64,000 nucleotides of DNA, from contig NZ_LT896588.1 in NCBI RefSeq assembly GCF_900186615.1, forward strand, positions 2,402,729-2,466,728. The letters are read 5' to 3'. The translations under genes were made by a program, and so were the position numbers. The notes beneath the pieces were generated by a model. The model was not told the DNA's origin. It did not search any database and was given only the letters and a program-made list of their open reading frames with translations. The DNA comes from Parabacteroides bouchesdurhonensis (GTDB lineage Bacteria > Bacteroidota > Bacteroidia > Bacteroidales > Tannerellaceae). Shown here one piece after another: positions 1 to 8,682 of the stretch (its first letter is position 1; each line of letters opens with the position of its first letter).

Positions 1-17
1 TGTATTAAAAGTGGATG

Positions 18-48
18 CAAAAGTACGAAATAACATCTATATAAACAA
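18..48 (-). promoter_or_regulatory. Bacteroidetes-type promoter reading left off the window
   Basis: On the minus strand a -7 box TACTTTTG (25 to 18) lies 20 bp downstream of TTG (48 to 46), the spacing expected for the Bacteroidetes housekeeping sigma factor (TTG-N19-21-TAnnTTTG). The initiation site would be about position 11, so the gene served lies beyond the left edge. Only the promoter is visible. Confidence 0.6.
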
Positions 49-356
49 CAAATTATTATATAATTGACAGTTTTACTTTTTGTCTTTAACTATATGCTTA
101 TCAAAATGTCATTTTTTCTATACGGAATCTTTTGCTAAAATGTTAAAACGATACTTTATTTAGCTTTAATCTTATATAAATTATTCCATTTTGACAGCTT
201 TGCCAAGATGGTGATTTTGTTTATTTTTTTATTTTCGCTATATATCATGCTGCAAATGTTAAATAATCATTCTATTTATATATGTAGTATGTATATAGAC
301 AATACATGATATCAGCTTCAATTTATACTCTATAATATTCCCTCCTTCTACATTTA

Positions 357-441
357 AGTTCTGATAGAACTGGTTGCCGCATCTCTTCTTATACTCTTCC
401 AATGCACAAACATTCATAAACATAAAGGTCCTGATAGGACT
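357..441 (+). repeat. two short GAT-loop inverted repeats upstream of the SusC gene
   Basis: A perfect 6-bp inverted repeat AGTTCT-GAT-AGAACT (357-371) is echoed 70 bp downstream by GGTCCT-GAT-AGGACT (427-441), which has one G-T pair. The arm sequences differ but the TCTGATAGA/CCTGATAGG core and three-base centre are kept, so the dyads look selected. They sit 65-150 bp before the SusC start and could be operators or RNA hairpins. I found no Bacteroidetes-type promoter in the remaining AT-rich sequence (49-505). Confidence 0.4.
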
Positions 442-505
442 AAGGCAAAATAAAGTTCTAAGAGAAATTATTTTCTATATAAGTTTAATAAATAAGAGTG
501 TGTTT

Positions 506-3500
506 ATGATGAAAAAGTTGACTTTTGCTCTACTATGCTTAATAATGAGTATGAGTATGGCGATGGCTCAGGTTACAAAAGTAACTGGACACGTTACATC
601 TGCAGAAGATGGTGAACCCGTGATAGGAGCTTCGATTGTTGTTAAAGGAACAACGGTTGGAACGGTTACGGATTTTGATGGTAATTTTACGTTGGAAATA
701 CCGGACAACGGGAAAATATTGATTATCTCGTATATAGGTATGGCTACCCAAGAAGTAAAGGTAGCTCCGCGTATAACAGTTTCGTTGCAATCGGATACTC
801 AGGATTTGGATGAGGTGATTGTAACAGGATATGGTGTTACAAAGAAAGCTGCTTTTACAGGTGCGGCTCAGGTTGTAAGTAGTGAAAACCTTGTAAAAAG
901 AACCGATGCCAACTTTATGAAATCGTTGGAAGGTTCTGTCGCAGGTTTGCAAGTAAATAGCTTTACCGGGCAGCCGGGTGCATTCTCTTCTACTACGATA
1001 CGCGGTATGGGGTCTGTTAATTCAGGAACAGAGCCATTGTATGTAGTTGACGGTATTGCCATTTATACAGATAAAATGGGAGGATACAGTAAAGCTGGTT
1101 CCGGAGATTTGGCAGCCAGTCCATTGGCAAATATTAATCCGAACGATATCGAGAGTGTTACCGTTTTGAAAGATGCTACGGCTACAGCTATTTATGGTGC
1201 TCGTGCTGCTAATGGGGTTATTGTTATTTCTACTAAAAAAGGTAACAAAGGAAAAGCCCGTTTTAATTTCAATGCTAAAGTAGGTTCCAGCCTTGTTGGT
1301 CGTTTGGATAATAATTACAAAACTGTAAATTTGGACAACTATAAAACAATCTGGGCCGAAGGGCTTGTAAATTCCGGCGATGCTGCTAATATGGAAGATG
1401 GTGCATCTTTATTGAATGACTATGTAAATGCTTATTACGGTGTTGACCTGTCAGAGAATGTTCAGAGTGTAGATTGGCTGGATGCTATCCTAAGCAACGG
1501 ATTTACTCAGGAATACGATTTGAGTGTACAGGGCGGTAATGAATCTCTTCGTTATTATATCAGCGGCGGTTATTTCCAGAATGACGGTATTGTTGTAGGT
1601 ACTGGCATGAAGCGTTATTCAGGACGCTTTAACCTGGATGGCAATAGTGGACGCATCGGTTACGGACTATCCGTTAGCGGCGCTCTTTCCGATATTAATA
1701 ATAGTATGACTGAAAGCCAATATACAAATCCTATTGTAGCTGTATATGACTTACGTCCGTTTGAACAAATTTATAATGCCGATGGCTCTTATAACCTGGA
1801 TGCATTGTATAATCCAATAGCTTTGAATGATAAAGAGAAAGGGGATAAAAAGAATCAGAAACAGATTACTTTGGTAGTTAATCCTTATTTTACCTATAAG
1901 TTTATGGATGGATTAACCTGGAAAACAAATGCCGGTTTAAATATCATTGATCTAGACGAGTTCTTCTATAATTCTATTTATAACCCACAATATTCCGGCA
2001 GTGGTATGTTAGGGCAGCGTAATCAGGAACGGGCTACTACATTATCTATAACGAATACGATCAACTTTACCAGATCATTCAATGAATTACATAATATAAA
2101 TGTATTGTTAGGCCAGGAAGCACAAAAAATTTCATTCAGAAATATATATGCTGCCGCAAGTGGTTATCCTAGCGACGCTGTGTTTGAATTGGATAATGCT
2201 TCAACTCCTACGGGCGCCGGTTCAATGTCTAAAGCCAGTACGTTGGCTTCATTCTTCTTCAATGGCGAATATAACTATAACAATAAGTATTACGGTTCCG
2301 CATCATTCCGTTACGACGGTTCTTCCCGATTCGGAGCAAATAACAAGTGGGCACCTTTCTGGTCAGTTGGTGCAAAGTACCGTATTTCTCAGGAAGATTT
2401 TATGGAAAATACGAAAGGTTGGTTAACAGACCTGACTGTTCGTGGTAGTTATGGTACTGTAGGTAATCAGGATATTGGTTATTTTGCAGCCATGGGATTA
2501 TACAACTATGGTTATTCATATAATTCAGAACCGGGTGCTATCCCTTATCAGATTGCTAATCCGGATTTGAAATGGGAAACGGTTGGTAAAGCTGATATTG
2601 GAATTAGTGGTGTTCTTTTCGAACGCTTCTCTTTTGAACTTGATTATTATAACCAACGTACAAAAGATATGATCTTTGACGTTCCATTGTCTTATACTAC
2701 CGGTTTTGCTTCTATATTGAAAAATATCGGAACAATGGAAAACCAGGGCTTTGAGTTCTTAATCAATGCATCAATCATCAATAATAAAGATTTCAGTTGG
2801 AGTGTAAATCTGACAGGAACTGCTAACCGCAATAAAATCATTAAACTTGCTACCGACAAACCTATCGAAGGAACAACCACTATCCGCAAAGTAGGTGAAG
2901 CTTATTATACATTTTATATGCCGGAATATGCAGGCGTTGATCCTGAAACGGGAGATCCTCTGTGGTATAAAGGTAAAGAAGGTAATGAAACCACTTCCAA
3001 CATTAACGAAGCCGGACAGCGCATTGTGGGCTCTGCCGATCCTAAATTCTATGGTGGTTTTGGAATGAATTTCCGTTATAAAGGTTTCGATTTCTCTTTT
3101 GATGCCAGCTATACTTTAGGAAATAAAGTTTACAACAGCGGATTTGCTTATGATATGCAGGTTGGTCACTATTTCTTAGGCCCGGTATCTAATTATGTAT
3201 ATGAAAACCGTTGGCAGAAGCCGGGAGATGTAACAGATGTTCCTAAATTTATAGCAGGCTCTACATCTAATGCAAATGCCTATTCATCCCGTTTCTTAAT
3301 GAACGGTTCATATTTGAGAATGAAATCGGTGGTATTGGGATATACATTGCCTCAAAGCATTCTGAAACCGTTGACGATCGATAATTTGAGAGTTTTCGTT
3401 TCTGCAGACAATTTGTTTACTATTACAGCTAAAGATTATATTGGCTTTGATCCGCAGACGCGTGCAAATGGTTCCCAGTCTTGGGCATATCCGGTACCTA

Positions 3501-3535
3501 CAACTGTAATGTTTGGTCTGAATTTAGGATTCTGA
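506..3535 (+). CDS. SusC/RagA family TonB-linked outer membrane protein
   Basis: This is a TonB-dependent outer-membrane receptor that would import a glycan or peptide together with the SusD-like lipoprotein encoded next. The open frame continues upstream to a TTG at 374, but the ATG at 506 (or 509) gives a clean signal peptide (MMKKLTFALLCL, ending AMAQ) and a 1009-residue protein of normal family length. After the signal peptide come a carboxypeptidase-regulatory-like beta-sandwich (about residues 22-95), a plug domain with the LYVVDGI and ATAIYGARAANGVI motifs typical of SusC, and a beta-barrel ending in the aromatic-rich VMFGLNLGF. The substrate cannot be read from sequence. No glycoside hydrolase, peptidase or ECF/anti-sigma pair lies alongside in the window, although regulators could be off the left edge. 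Confidence 0.95.
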   Translation: MMKKLTFALLCLIMSMSMAMAQVTKVTGHVTSAEDGEPVIGASIVVKGTTVGTVTDFDGNFTLEIPDNGKILIISYIGMATQEVKVAPRITVSLQSDTQDLDEVIVTGYGVTKKAAFTGAAQVVSSENLVKRTDANFMKSLEGSVAGLQVNSFTGQPGAFSSTTIRGMGSVNSGTEPLYVVDGIAIYTDKMGGYSKAGSGDLAASPLANINPNDIESVTVLKDATATAIYGARAANGVIVISTKKGNKGKARFNFNAKVGSSLVGRLDNNYKTVNLDNYKTIWAEGLVNSGDAANMEDGASLLNDYVNAYYGVDLSENVQSVDWLDAILSNGFTQEYDLSVQGGNESLRYYISGGYFQNDGIVVGTGMKRYSGRFNLDGNSGRIGYGLSVSGALSDINNSMTESQYTNPIVAVYDLRPFEQIYNADGSYNLDALYNPIALNDKEKGDKKNQKQITLVVNPYFTYKFMDGLTWKTNAGLNIIDLDEFFYNSIYNPQYSGSGMLGQRNQERATTLSITNTINFTRSFNELHNINVLLGQEAQKISFRNIYAAASGYPSDAVFELDNASTPTGAGSMSKASTLASFFFNGEYNYNNKYYGSASFRYDGSSRFGANNKWAPFWSVGAKYRISQEDFMENTKGWLTDLTVRGSYGTVGNQDIGYFAAMGLYNYGYSYNSEPGAIPYQIANPDLKWETVGKADIGISGVLFERFSFELDYYNQRTKDMIFDVPLSYTTGFASILKNIGTMENQGFEFLINASIINNKDFSWSVNLTGTANRNKIIKLATDKPIEGTTTIRKVGEAYYTFYMPEYAGVDPETGDPLWYKGKEGNETTSNINEAGQRIVGSADPKFYGGFGMNFRYKGFDFSFDASYTLGNKVYNSGFAYDMQVGHYFLGPVSNYVYENRWQKPGDVTDVPKFIAGSTSNANAYSSRFLMNGSYLRMKSVVLGYTLPQSILKPLTIDNLRVFVSADNLFTITAKDYIGFDPQTRANGSQSWAYPVPTTVMFGLNLGF

Positions 3536-3577
3536 TCGGGCAAATAGAAGTAATAACAAATAAAAGTGATTTCAAAT

Positions 3578-4978
3578 ATGAAAAAAATATTTTCAATAGT
3601 ATTAGCAGGATGTCTGATGTTGACAATAACCTCCTGTAACGATTTCCTGACAGAAGAACCAACGACATCCGTCCCCGATGATGCCGCATTCAATACTGCT
3701 CAGGATTATATCAATGCACTGAACGGTGTTTATTACACACTTGGTACTTACCGTTTCTTAGGCCGTGATGTTTTGGCTGTCGGTGATGCTGCTGCCGATT
3801 TAACAGCACATTCTGCCGCTACATCTCACTTCTATGATATTTATTCATACCAGATTTTGGAAACAAATGCTTATCTGGAAGAAATCTGGCGATATGGATA
3901 CGCTGCTATAGACCGTTCTGCACGTATTATTCATGCAGGAACCTCAGCTACAGGCCTGACACCGTCGGATATGCTCACTGTAGACCAATGCATTGCCCAA
4001 GCCTATGGTACTCGCGCTTTGTCTACGTTTATCTTGACTAATATCTTTGGTTTGCCATACTCCGAACAAAATAAAAGTTCTTTGGGTATTGTAAATGTAG
4101 AAGCTCCGATAGCTGCTTTTGAGCAGGTACAACGTGTCTCGGTAGAGGATAATTATAAATTTATTCTTTCCGACATTGTGAAGGCAAAAGAATTTTACGC
4201 AAAAGAAGGTGTTGAAGATGTAGGTAATTTTTATATGAACAAAGCTGCCGTTTCTGCATTGGAAGCTCGCGTGAGGTTATATATGAAAGATTATGAAGGT
4301 GCTATAAATGCGGCAAAACAAGCTATCGAGTTACGCAAGGGAAGTATTGTTTCTACTACCGACGATTATAAGAAGATGTTTAAAGAGTTGACAATCTCTT
4401 CGGAAGATATTTTTGTGATTGCTAAATCGGAAACAGACTATCTTTCCGCAAACGCATTGAGCACATTATACGGAACTTACGGACTGTCTGTTAACCCGAA
4501 TACCATTGCCGAATATGCTGCCGATGATATTCGCTTGTCATTGTTGAGCGGAGATTGGGCCGGTGGTAAAATGGGAGGTATCACTTCGAACGATCAGATC
4601 CAGAACCTGCCCGTGTTACGTTTGCCGGAACTGTATCTTACTATGGCGGAAGCCTATGCCGCAACAGGCAATTACAGTGCTGCCAAAGAAAGCCTGCTGG
4701 AGGTTGCTGCAAAACGTAATCCTTCTTTGGATGCTGCTTCAATAAAAGAAGATGCTACGATAATACCGGTTATCGCTAAAGAACGCAAGCTGGAATTGTG
4801 CCAGGAAGGACATCGTTTCTTTGATGCCCGACGTTTAAACGAAGTAATTAACGTAACGAATGGTTCCAATAAAAACTTTGATATAGCCAAGTTTGTATAT
4901 CCTATTCCTTCAAAGGAAGTAAACTCTGGCTTTGGTGTTGTGCAAACAACAGGCTGGGATGCAAATCTTCCTAAATAA
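3578..4978 (+). CDS. SusD/RagB family nutrient-binding outer membrane lipoprotein
   Basis: This is the surface lipoprotein that caps the preceding SusC-like channel and binds its ligand. The start chosen is the ATG at 3578 (MKKIFSIVLAG); an in-frame GTG 12 bp earlier would precede the signal peptide needlessly. A lipobox (LTITSC) followed by NDFLTEEP is typical of SusD lipoproteins. The N-terminal SusD-like helical region is followed by the C-terminal RagB/SusD part with the conserved ERKLELCQEGHRFFDARR segment near residue 410, where family members have an E-R..E-L-...G-R-..D-L-.R signature. The gene starts 42 bp after the SusC stop, so the two are cotranscribed, and a strong terminator follows. 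At about 466 residues it is of normal to slightly short length. Confidence 0.93.
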   Translation: MKKIFSIVLAGCLMLTITSCNDFLTEEPTTSVPDDAAFNTAQDYINALNGVYYTLGTYRFLGRDVLAVGDAAADLTAHSAATSHFYDIYSYQILETNAYLEEIWRYGYAAIDRSARIIHAGTSATGLTPSDMLTVDQCIAQAYGTRALSTFILTNIFGLPYSEQNKSSLGIVNVEAPIAAFEQVQRVSVEDNYKFILSDIVKAKEFYAKEGVEDVGNFYMNKAAVSALEARVRLYMKDYEGAINAAKQAIELRKGSIVSTTDDYKKMFKELTISSEDIFVIAKSETDYLSANALSTLYGTYGLSVNPNTIAEYAADDIRLSLLSGDWAGGKMGGITSNDQIQNLPVLRLPELYLTMAEAYAATGNYSAAKESLLEVAAKRNPSLDAASIKEDATIIPVIAKERKLELCQEGHRFFDARRLNEVINVTNGSNKNFDIAKFVYPIPSKEVNSGFGVVQTTGWDANLPK

Positions 4979-5007
4979 TAGAAGATAACTTTCCTGTAAA
5001 ATACGAG

Positions 5008-5044
5008 GGCGGAGGTTTATGACGAATCTCCGCCTTTTCTTTTT
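5008..5044 (+). terminator. rho-independent terminator after the SusC/SusD pair
   Basis: A perfect 7-bp stem GGCGGAG (5008-5014) / CTCCGCC (5028-5034) encloses a 13-base loop and is followed by TTTTCTTTTT. It lies 30 bp after the SusD stop. Confidence 0.85.
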
Positions 5045-5150
5045 GCACGCGTATTTGAGAATAAAGATGTTGTAGAACATGTTTTGATTAAATAAAGTTA
5101 AAGTAATGTGATAAAACTTGTGAATATTATGCTGCATAACATAATATGTA

Positions 5151-5320
5151 TATATTTGCACTGTGTTTTTCATGGTATTAGATTTAAGGTTAACAATGAA
5201 GATTGGTTGTCCGTGATGGATGACCTTTTCTTTTTTATAAACCTTCCGTTGCCAGACTATAATAGGCCGTAAAAAAGAAAGATGTATATTTGTACTGGAT
5301 TATAAAGAATAAGTTATTCT
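5151..5320 (+). promoter_or_regulatory. two possible -7 boxes and a leader dyad before the FHA gene
   Basis: The gap between the SusD terminator and the FHA gene holds two TATATTTG boxes, at 5151-5158 and 5285-5292. Neither has a TTG at the expected distance. The nearer box would start a leader of about 35 nt that begins with a 7-bp dyad AGAATAA-G-TTATTCT (5306-5320). The farther box is followed by a 14-codon ORF (5172-5216) that I do not consider supported. Nothing else is recognisable here. Confidence 0.4.
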
Positions 5321-5335
5321 GTTAGATATATAATT

Positions 5336-5869
5336 ATGAAGAGAGTATTCTGTCCGAAATGTGATAATCAGTTGTCGTTTGACGAAACAAAATATCCCGA
5401 AGGAAAAATTATAGCATTCGTATGTCCTCAGTGCGGTTCACAGTTTAAGGTAAAATTGGGACGAAAGACTGTCCGGACTAAAACCGGAGAAGAGGAGGAA
5501 GTAAAAGAACCCGACTTTTCATGCGGCTATATTTCCGTGATAGAAAACGGATTTGCTTTCAAACAGGATTTGCCTCTTGTTATGGGTGATAACGTGATAG
5601 GTCGCCGGAATAAAGATACCGATGGAGTAGATGTGCCCATTATTACCAGTGATCCCAGTATGGGACGTAAGCATTGTGTTATAAATGTAAAGGAAGATAA
5701 ACAAGGCCGGTTGATTTATACTCTACGTGATTTTCCCAGTCTTACCGGTACGTTCCTCAGAAGTGTTATTCTGGGAAAAAAGGAACAGGCGCGGATAGAA
5801 GACGGAGCTGTGGTTACTATCGGTGCTACTACTTTTATTTTGCATGTTCCGGAGGATCGTGTGGAATAG
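5336..5869 (+). CDS. zinc-ribbon and FHA-domain protein
   Basis: This is a 177-residue cytoplasmic protein. The N-terminus is a zinc ribbon of the MJ0042 type with two CxxC knuckles (C6/C9 in FCPKC and C30/C33 in VCPQC). Residues about 60-172 form a forkhead-associated domain, a phosphothreonine-peptide binding fold: an IGRR strand, then SDPSMGRKH, which matches the conserved S-x-x-H of FHA domains. The usual downstream N-G-T is replaced by LTGTFL. FHA domains normally recognise Ser/Thr kinase products or act as assembly modules, but no kinase, phosphatase or secretion system is encoded nearby, so partner and role are unknown. The gene stands alone between a terminator and an unrelated efflux operon. 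Confidence 0.85.
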   Translation: MKRVFCPKCDNQLSFDETKYPEGKIIAFVCPQCGSQFKVKLGRKTVRTKTGEEEEVKEPDFSCGYISVIENGFAFKQDLPLVMGDNVIGRRNKDTDGVDVPIITSDPSMGRKHCVINVKEDKQGRLIYTLRDFPSLTGTFLRSVILGKKEQARIEDGAVVTIGATTFILHVPEDRVE

Positions 5870-5881
5870 CAATAAAAATAA

Positions 5882-6021
5882 AAACTTCAAGTACTGCTCC
5901 CTCGTGAAACCAATCTGTAACATCGGGGTCGGAATGATGGCAGATAAGGGAGATTTTGGCGTTTGTTTTGGGAGTGATAGTTATAGACATCCTTCCATTT
6001 CGGGAGACAGTACTGAAGTTT
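5882..6021. repeat. 140-bp segment bounded by a 20-base imperfect inverted repeat
   Basis: Positions 5882-5901 are complementary to 6002-6021 apart from one extra A and one extra base opposite it (arms AAACTTCAAGTACTG... and ...CAGTACTGAAGTTT). The interior looks less AT-rich than its flanks. This is the only structure seen in the 343-bp gap between the FHA gene and the efflux operon. A 63-codon minus-strand frame (6026-5835) crosses the segment and runs into the FHA gene's 3' end; I cannot tell a small protein from chance. Candidates are a structured RNA, a MITE-like element or a gene remnant. No clear promoter for the downstream operon was found in 6022-6212. Confidence 0.45.
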
Positions 6022-6212
6022 ATCATGTTTACACTATGTCATGCAATTCCAATTTAAATGTTCACACAAAAAACAATTAGAAACGGTTTTAGCTCAATAT
6101 CATTAACATAAAGAATCGGAAAAAACACAAATAAGTGAGATAAGTGCATGTTGAACAATCCATCCTGAGCATCTGTTATACACCAAAACTTAACGCGTAA
6201 AACTAATTACTT

Positions 6213-7664
6213 ATGAGCAATAATATAGTGGCCGTTTATGGTATGCTATTTCTGTCTCTGCTCCCTTTTTCTCTATCAGCTCAGGATGAGAAATTAGAAT
6301 TAAGTCTGGAGCAGTCCATGGATTTACTTCATAAAGAAAATAAAAGCTTGAAAATAGCCGGTAAGGAAGTGGACATTGCCCGCAATGAACATCAGAAACT
6401 CAATTCTTTCTGGTATCCTTCGGTTAATGCAGGAGGAGCGTATGTTCATATGTCGAATCCGATGGAGGTAAAACAGCCTTTGGACCAATTTACCGGACCG
6501 GCAAAGGACTTTGTCCATTCTATTCTTCCGAACGATGAACTTATTTCCTCTATTCTGGATAAAATCGGTACAAACACGTTGACATTTCCTCTCGTATCCC
6601 AGAATCTAACTACGATTGATGCCAGCGTGACCTGGCCTGTATTTACCGGAGGGAAACGTATATATGCCAGTAAGATTGGAAAAGCAATGGTGGCTTTGGC
6701 TGAGGTAAATCGCAGTCAGGAGGACGCTACTCAGCAGACATTATTAATTACCACCTATTTCGGTTTACGGCTAGGGCAAAGAGTTGTAGACGTGAAAGAA
6801 GAAACCTTCCTCTCTTTAAAGACCCACTACGAGCAAGCTCTTAAACTTGAACAGAACGGCATGATAAATCGAGCTGAACGTCTTTTTGCCCAAGTTAGCA
6901 TGGACGAAGCCAAACGGGAGCTGGAGTCGGCGCGTAAAGATTTAGGTGTCGCCCAACAAGCTTTGAAGGCACTTTTAAGTATGGAATCGGAAAAAAATAT
7001 ATATACAACCACTCCTTTATTCATCAATGAGATATTACCGCCTCTTCAGGATTTTAAGGACCGGATTCCTTCCGGAAATTATTTAGTAAATCAATTGAAG
7101 TTGCAAGAAAAGATGGCTCATGATGAATTACAGATAGGACGCTCTGCCTATGTACCGAATATAGCCTTATTCGGTAAACAGACGTTGTATTCTCATGGAG
7201 TTGATAAATACCTTATGCCCCGTACAATGGTAGGAGTGGGCTTTACATGGAATATTTTTGATGGATTGAATAGAGAAAAACGTATACGTCAGGCTAAACT
7301 AACCGGCCAATCTCTTACTTTGGGTAAAGAGAAGGCTGTAACCGATCTTGAAGTTGGTGTGGATAAATTCTACTCCCAGATACAAAATGCTCTTGATAAT
7401 GTAAAAGCACTGAATACGACTATGGAGATGAGTGAAGAATTGGTTCGTATCCGTAAAAAGTCTTTTCAGGAAGGAATGGCTACATCAACGGATGTTGTTG
7501 ATGCGGAAGTTATGTTGTCGAAAGTCCGTGTCGCTTTTCTTATGGCATATTATCAGTATGATGTCGCGCTGATTAATCTATTGGCGGTTTGTGGAACTCC
7601 TGAGTCTTTCCAACAATATCGTCTGGATGGAAAGACTGAGCATTTTATATTTCAGAACGAATAA
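6213..7664 (+). CDS. TolC-family outer membrane efflux protein
   Basis: This is a 483-residue outer-membrane factor that would form the trimeric exit duct of a tripartite efflux or secretion machine. A signal peptide (ending LSLSAQ, near residue 23) is followed by two repeated OEP units. Each begins with LSLEQSMDLLHKENKSLKIA-like amphipathic helix sequence and ends in coiled coil (DATQQTLLITTYFGLRLGQR; ELVRIRKKSFQEGMATSTDVVDAE). The last motif, with S/T-x-x-D-V-x-D-A, is characteristic of TolC homologues. The gene opens a four-gene operon with a HlyD-like adaptor 13 bp downstream and two ABC-2 permeases after that. The substrate is not predictable. Confidence 0.9.
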   Translation: MSNNIVAVYGMLFLSLLPFSLSAQDEKLELSLEQSMDLLHKENKSLKIAGKEVDIARNEHQKLNSFWYPSVNAGGAYVHMSNPMEVKQPLDQFTGPAKDFVHSILPNDELISSILDKIGTNTLTFPLVSQNLTTIDASVTWPVFTGGKRIYASKIGKAMVALAEVNRSQEDATQQTLLITTYFGLRLGQRVVDVKEETFLSLKTHYEQALKLEQNGMINRAERLFAQVSMDEAKRELESARKDLGVAQQALKALLSMESEKNIYTTTPLFINEILPPLQDFKDRIPSGNYLVNQLKLQEKMAHDELQIGRSAYVPNIALFGKQTLYSHGVDKYLMPRTMVGVGFTWNIFDGLNREKRIRQAKLTGQSLTLGKEKAVTDLEVGVDKFYSQIQNALDNVKALNTTMEMSEELVRIRKKSFQEGMATSTDVVDAEVMLSKVRVAFLMAYYQYDVALINLLAVCGTPESFQQYRLDGKTEHFIFQNE

Positions 7665-7677
7665 AATCATATAAATT

Positions 7678-8682
7678 ATGGATAAGACAAAGAAATATCT
7701 AAGTATCTCTTTTATTGTGGTACTTATTGTTGTTGTTATCATTTCTGTGGTTGGCATGCTGTTACTGGGGAAAAAACCGGTGATATTGCAAGGACAAATA
7801 GAGGCTACAGAAATACGGATTTCCGGTAAACTTCCCGGACGCGTGGACACTTTCCTTGTGCAAGAGGGGCAGTTTGTGAAACAAGGTGATACGCTAGTGG
7901 TGATCAATAGTCCTGAAGCGGAAGCAAAGTATCAACAAGCTAACGCGATGGAAGATGTTGCCATTTATCAAAACCAGAAGGTGGACGAGGGAACTCGTAA
8001 GCAGATTATTAATTCATTGTTCCAATTATGGAATAAAGCCAAGTCGGATCTTCAACTTGCCGGAACTACCTATAAACGTATTCAGGCATTATACCGGGAT
8101 AGTGTCGTTACATCTCAGCGAATGGATGAGGTGAAAGCTCTTTACGATGCTGCTGTTGCTAATGAAAAGGCGGCGCATAGTCAATACCAGATGGCTGTAG
8201 AAGGGGCACAAGTGCAAGATAAAGAAAGTGCCCGTTCTCTTGTTCAGGCTGCTCGCGGAACGGTGCAGGAGGTAGAAGCTTTATTGCAAGATGCACGTCT
8301 TGTAGCTCCTGAATCCGGACAAATCTCTACTATTTTTCCAAAAAGGGGCGAATTGGTTGGAGCAGGAATGCCTATTATGAATTTAATTGTATTAGATGAT
8401 ACGCACGTAGTGTTAAATGTCCGTGAAGACCGTTTGCCTTCTTTTAAAATGGGAGGAATCTTTAAAGGGGATGTACCGGCTATCGGTAAGAAAGATATTA
8501 AGTTTAAAATATATTATATAAGTCCGCTTGGGAGTTTTGCTACCTGGAAGTCAACAAAACAAACCGGTAGTTATGATATGCGTACATTTCAGATCAAAGC
8601 GCAACCCGTCGATCCGATAGAGGGATTACGACCGGGAATGTCTGTATTGGTGGATTTTGATACGGATATAAACAATGAATGA
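7678..8682 (+). CDS. HlyD/EmrA-type periplasmic adaptor (membrane fusion protein)
   Basis: This 334-residue inner-membrane-anchored adaptor would link the downstream ABC-2 permeases to the upstream TolC-like duct. One N-terminal transmembrane helix (about residues 8-31) is followed by a biotinyl-lipoyl-like half (KLPGRVDTFLVQEGQFVKQGDTL, a canonical G-x-V-x-V-x-G-D pattern), a long alpha-helical hairpin (about 80-200), the second lipoyl half (DARLVAPESGQISTIFPKRGE) and a beta-barrel domain ending LRPGMSVLVDFD. It most resembles the YhiI/YbhG-like adaptors that serve ABC-2 exporters. Its stop overlaps the next start by 8 bp, which implies translational coupling. Confidence 0.88.
   Translation: MDKTKKYLSISFIVVLIVVVIISVVGMLLLGKKPVILQGQIEATEIRISGKLPGRVDTFLVQEGQFVKQGDTLVVINSPEAEAKYQQANAMEDVAIYQNQKVDEGTRKQIINSLFQLWNKAKSDLQLAGTTYKRIQALYRDSVVTSQRMDEVKALYDAAVANEKAAHSQYQMAVEGAQVQDKESARSLVQAARGTVQEVEALLQDARLVAPESGQISTIFPKRGELVGAGMPIMNLIVLDDTHVVLNVREDRLPSFKMGGIFKGDVPAIGKKDIKFKIYYISPLGSFATWKSTKQTGSYDMRTFQIKAQPVDPIEGLRPGMSVLVDFDTDINNE

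Noticed and set aside
374-505. Longer SusC start at TTG 374
   Set aside because: It would place 44 residues before a perfect signal peptide and read through the paired dyads; the ATG at 506 is far better.
539-952. 137-residue ORF opposite the SusC gene
   Set aside because: The composition (repeated Thr, His, Tyr, Cys) is that of an antisense shadow of a beta-rich gene.
506-4978. Complete polysaccharide utilisation locus
   Set aside because: Only SusC/SusD are present, followed by a terminator; no glycoside hydrolase or surface glycan-binding protein lies to the right.
5172-5216. 14-codon leader peptide before the FHA gene
   Set aside because: It has no ribosome-binding site, no codon bias to support stalling, and no terminator-like structure after it.
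5835-6026. 63-residue minus-strand protein in the efflux-operon gap
   Set aside because: The frame overlaps the FHA gene and the inverted repeat, with no ribosome-binding site or family pattern; kept only as a possibility under the repeat feature.
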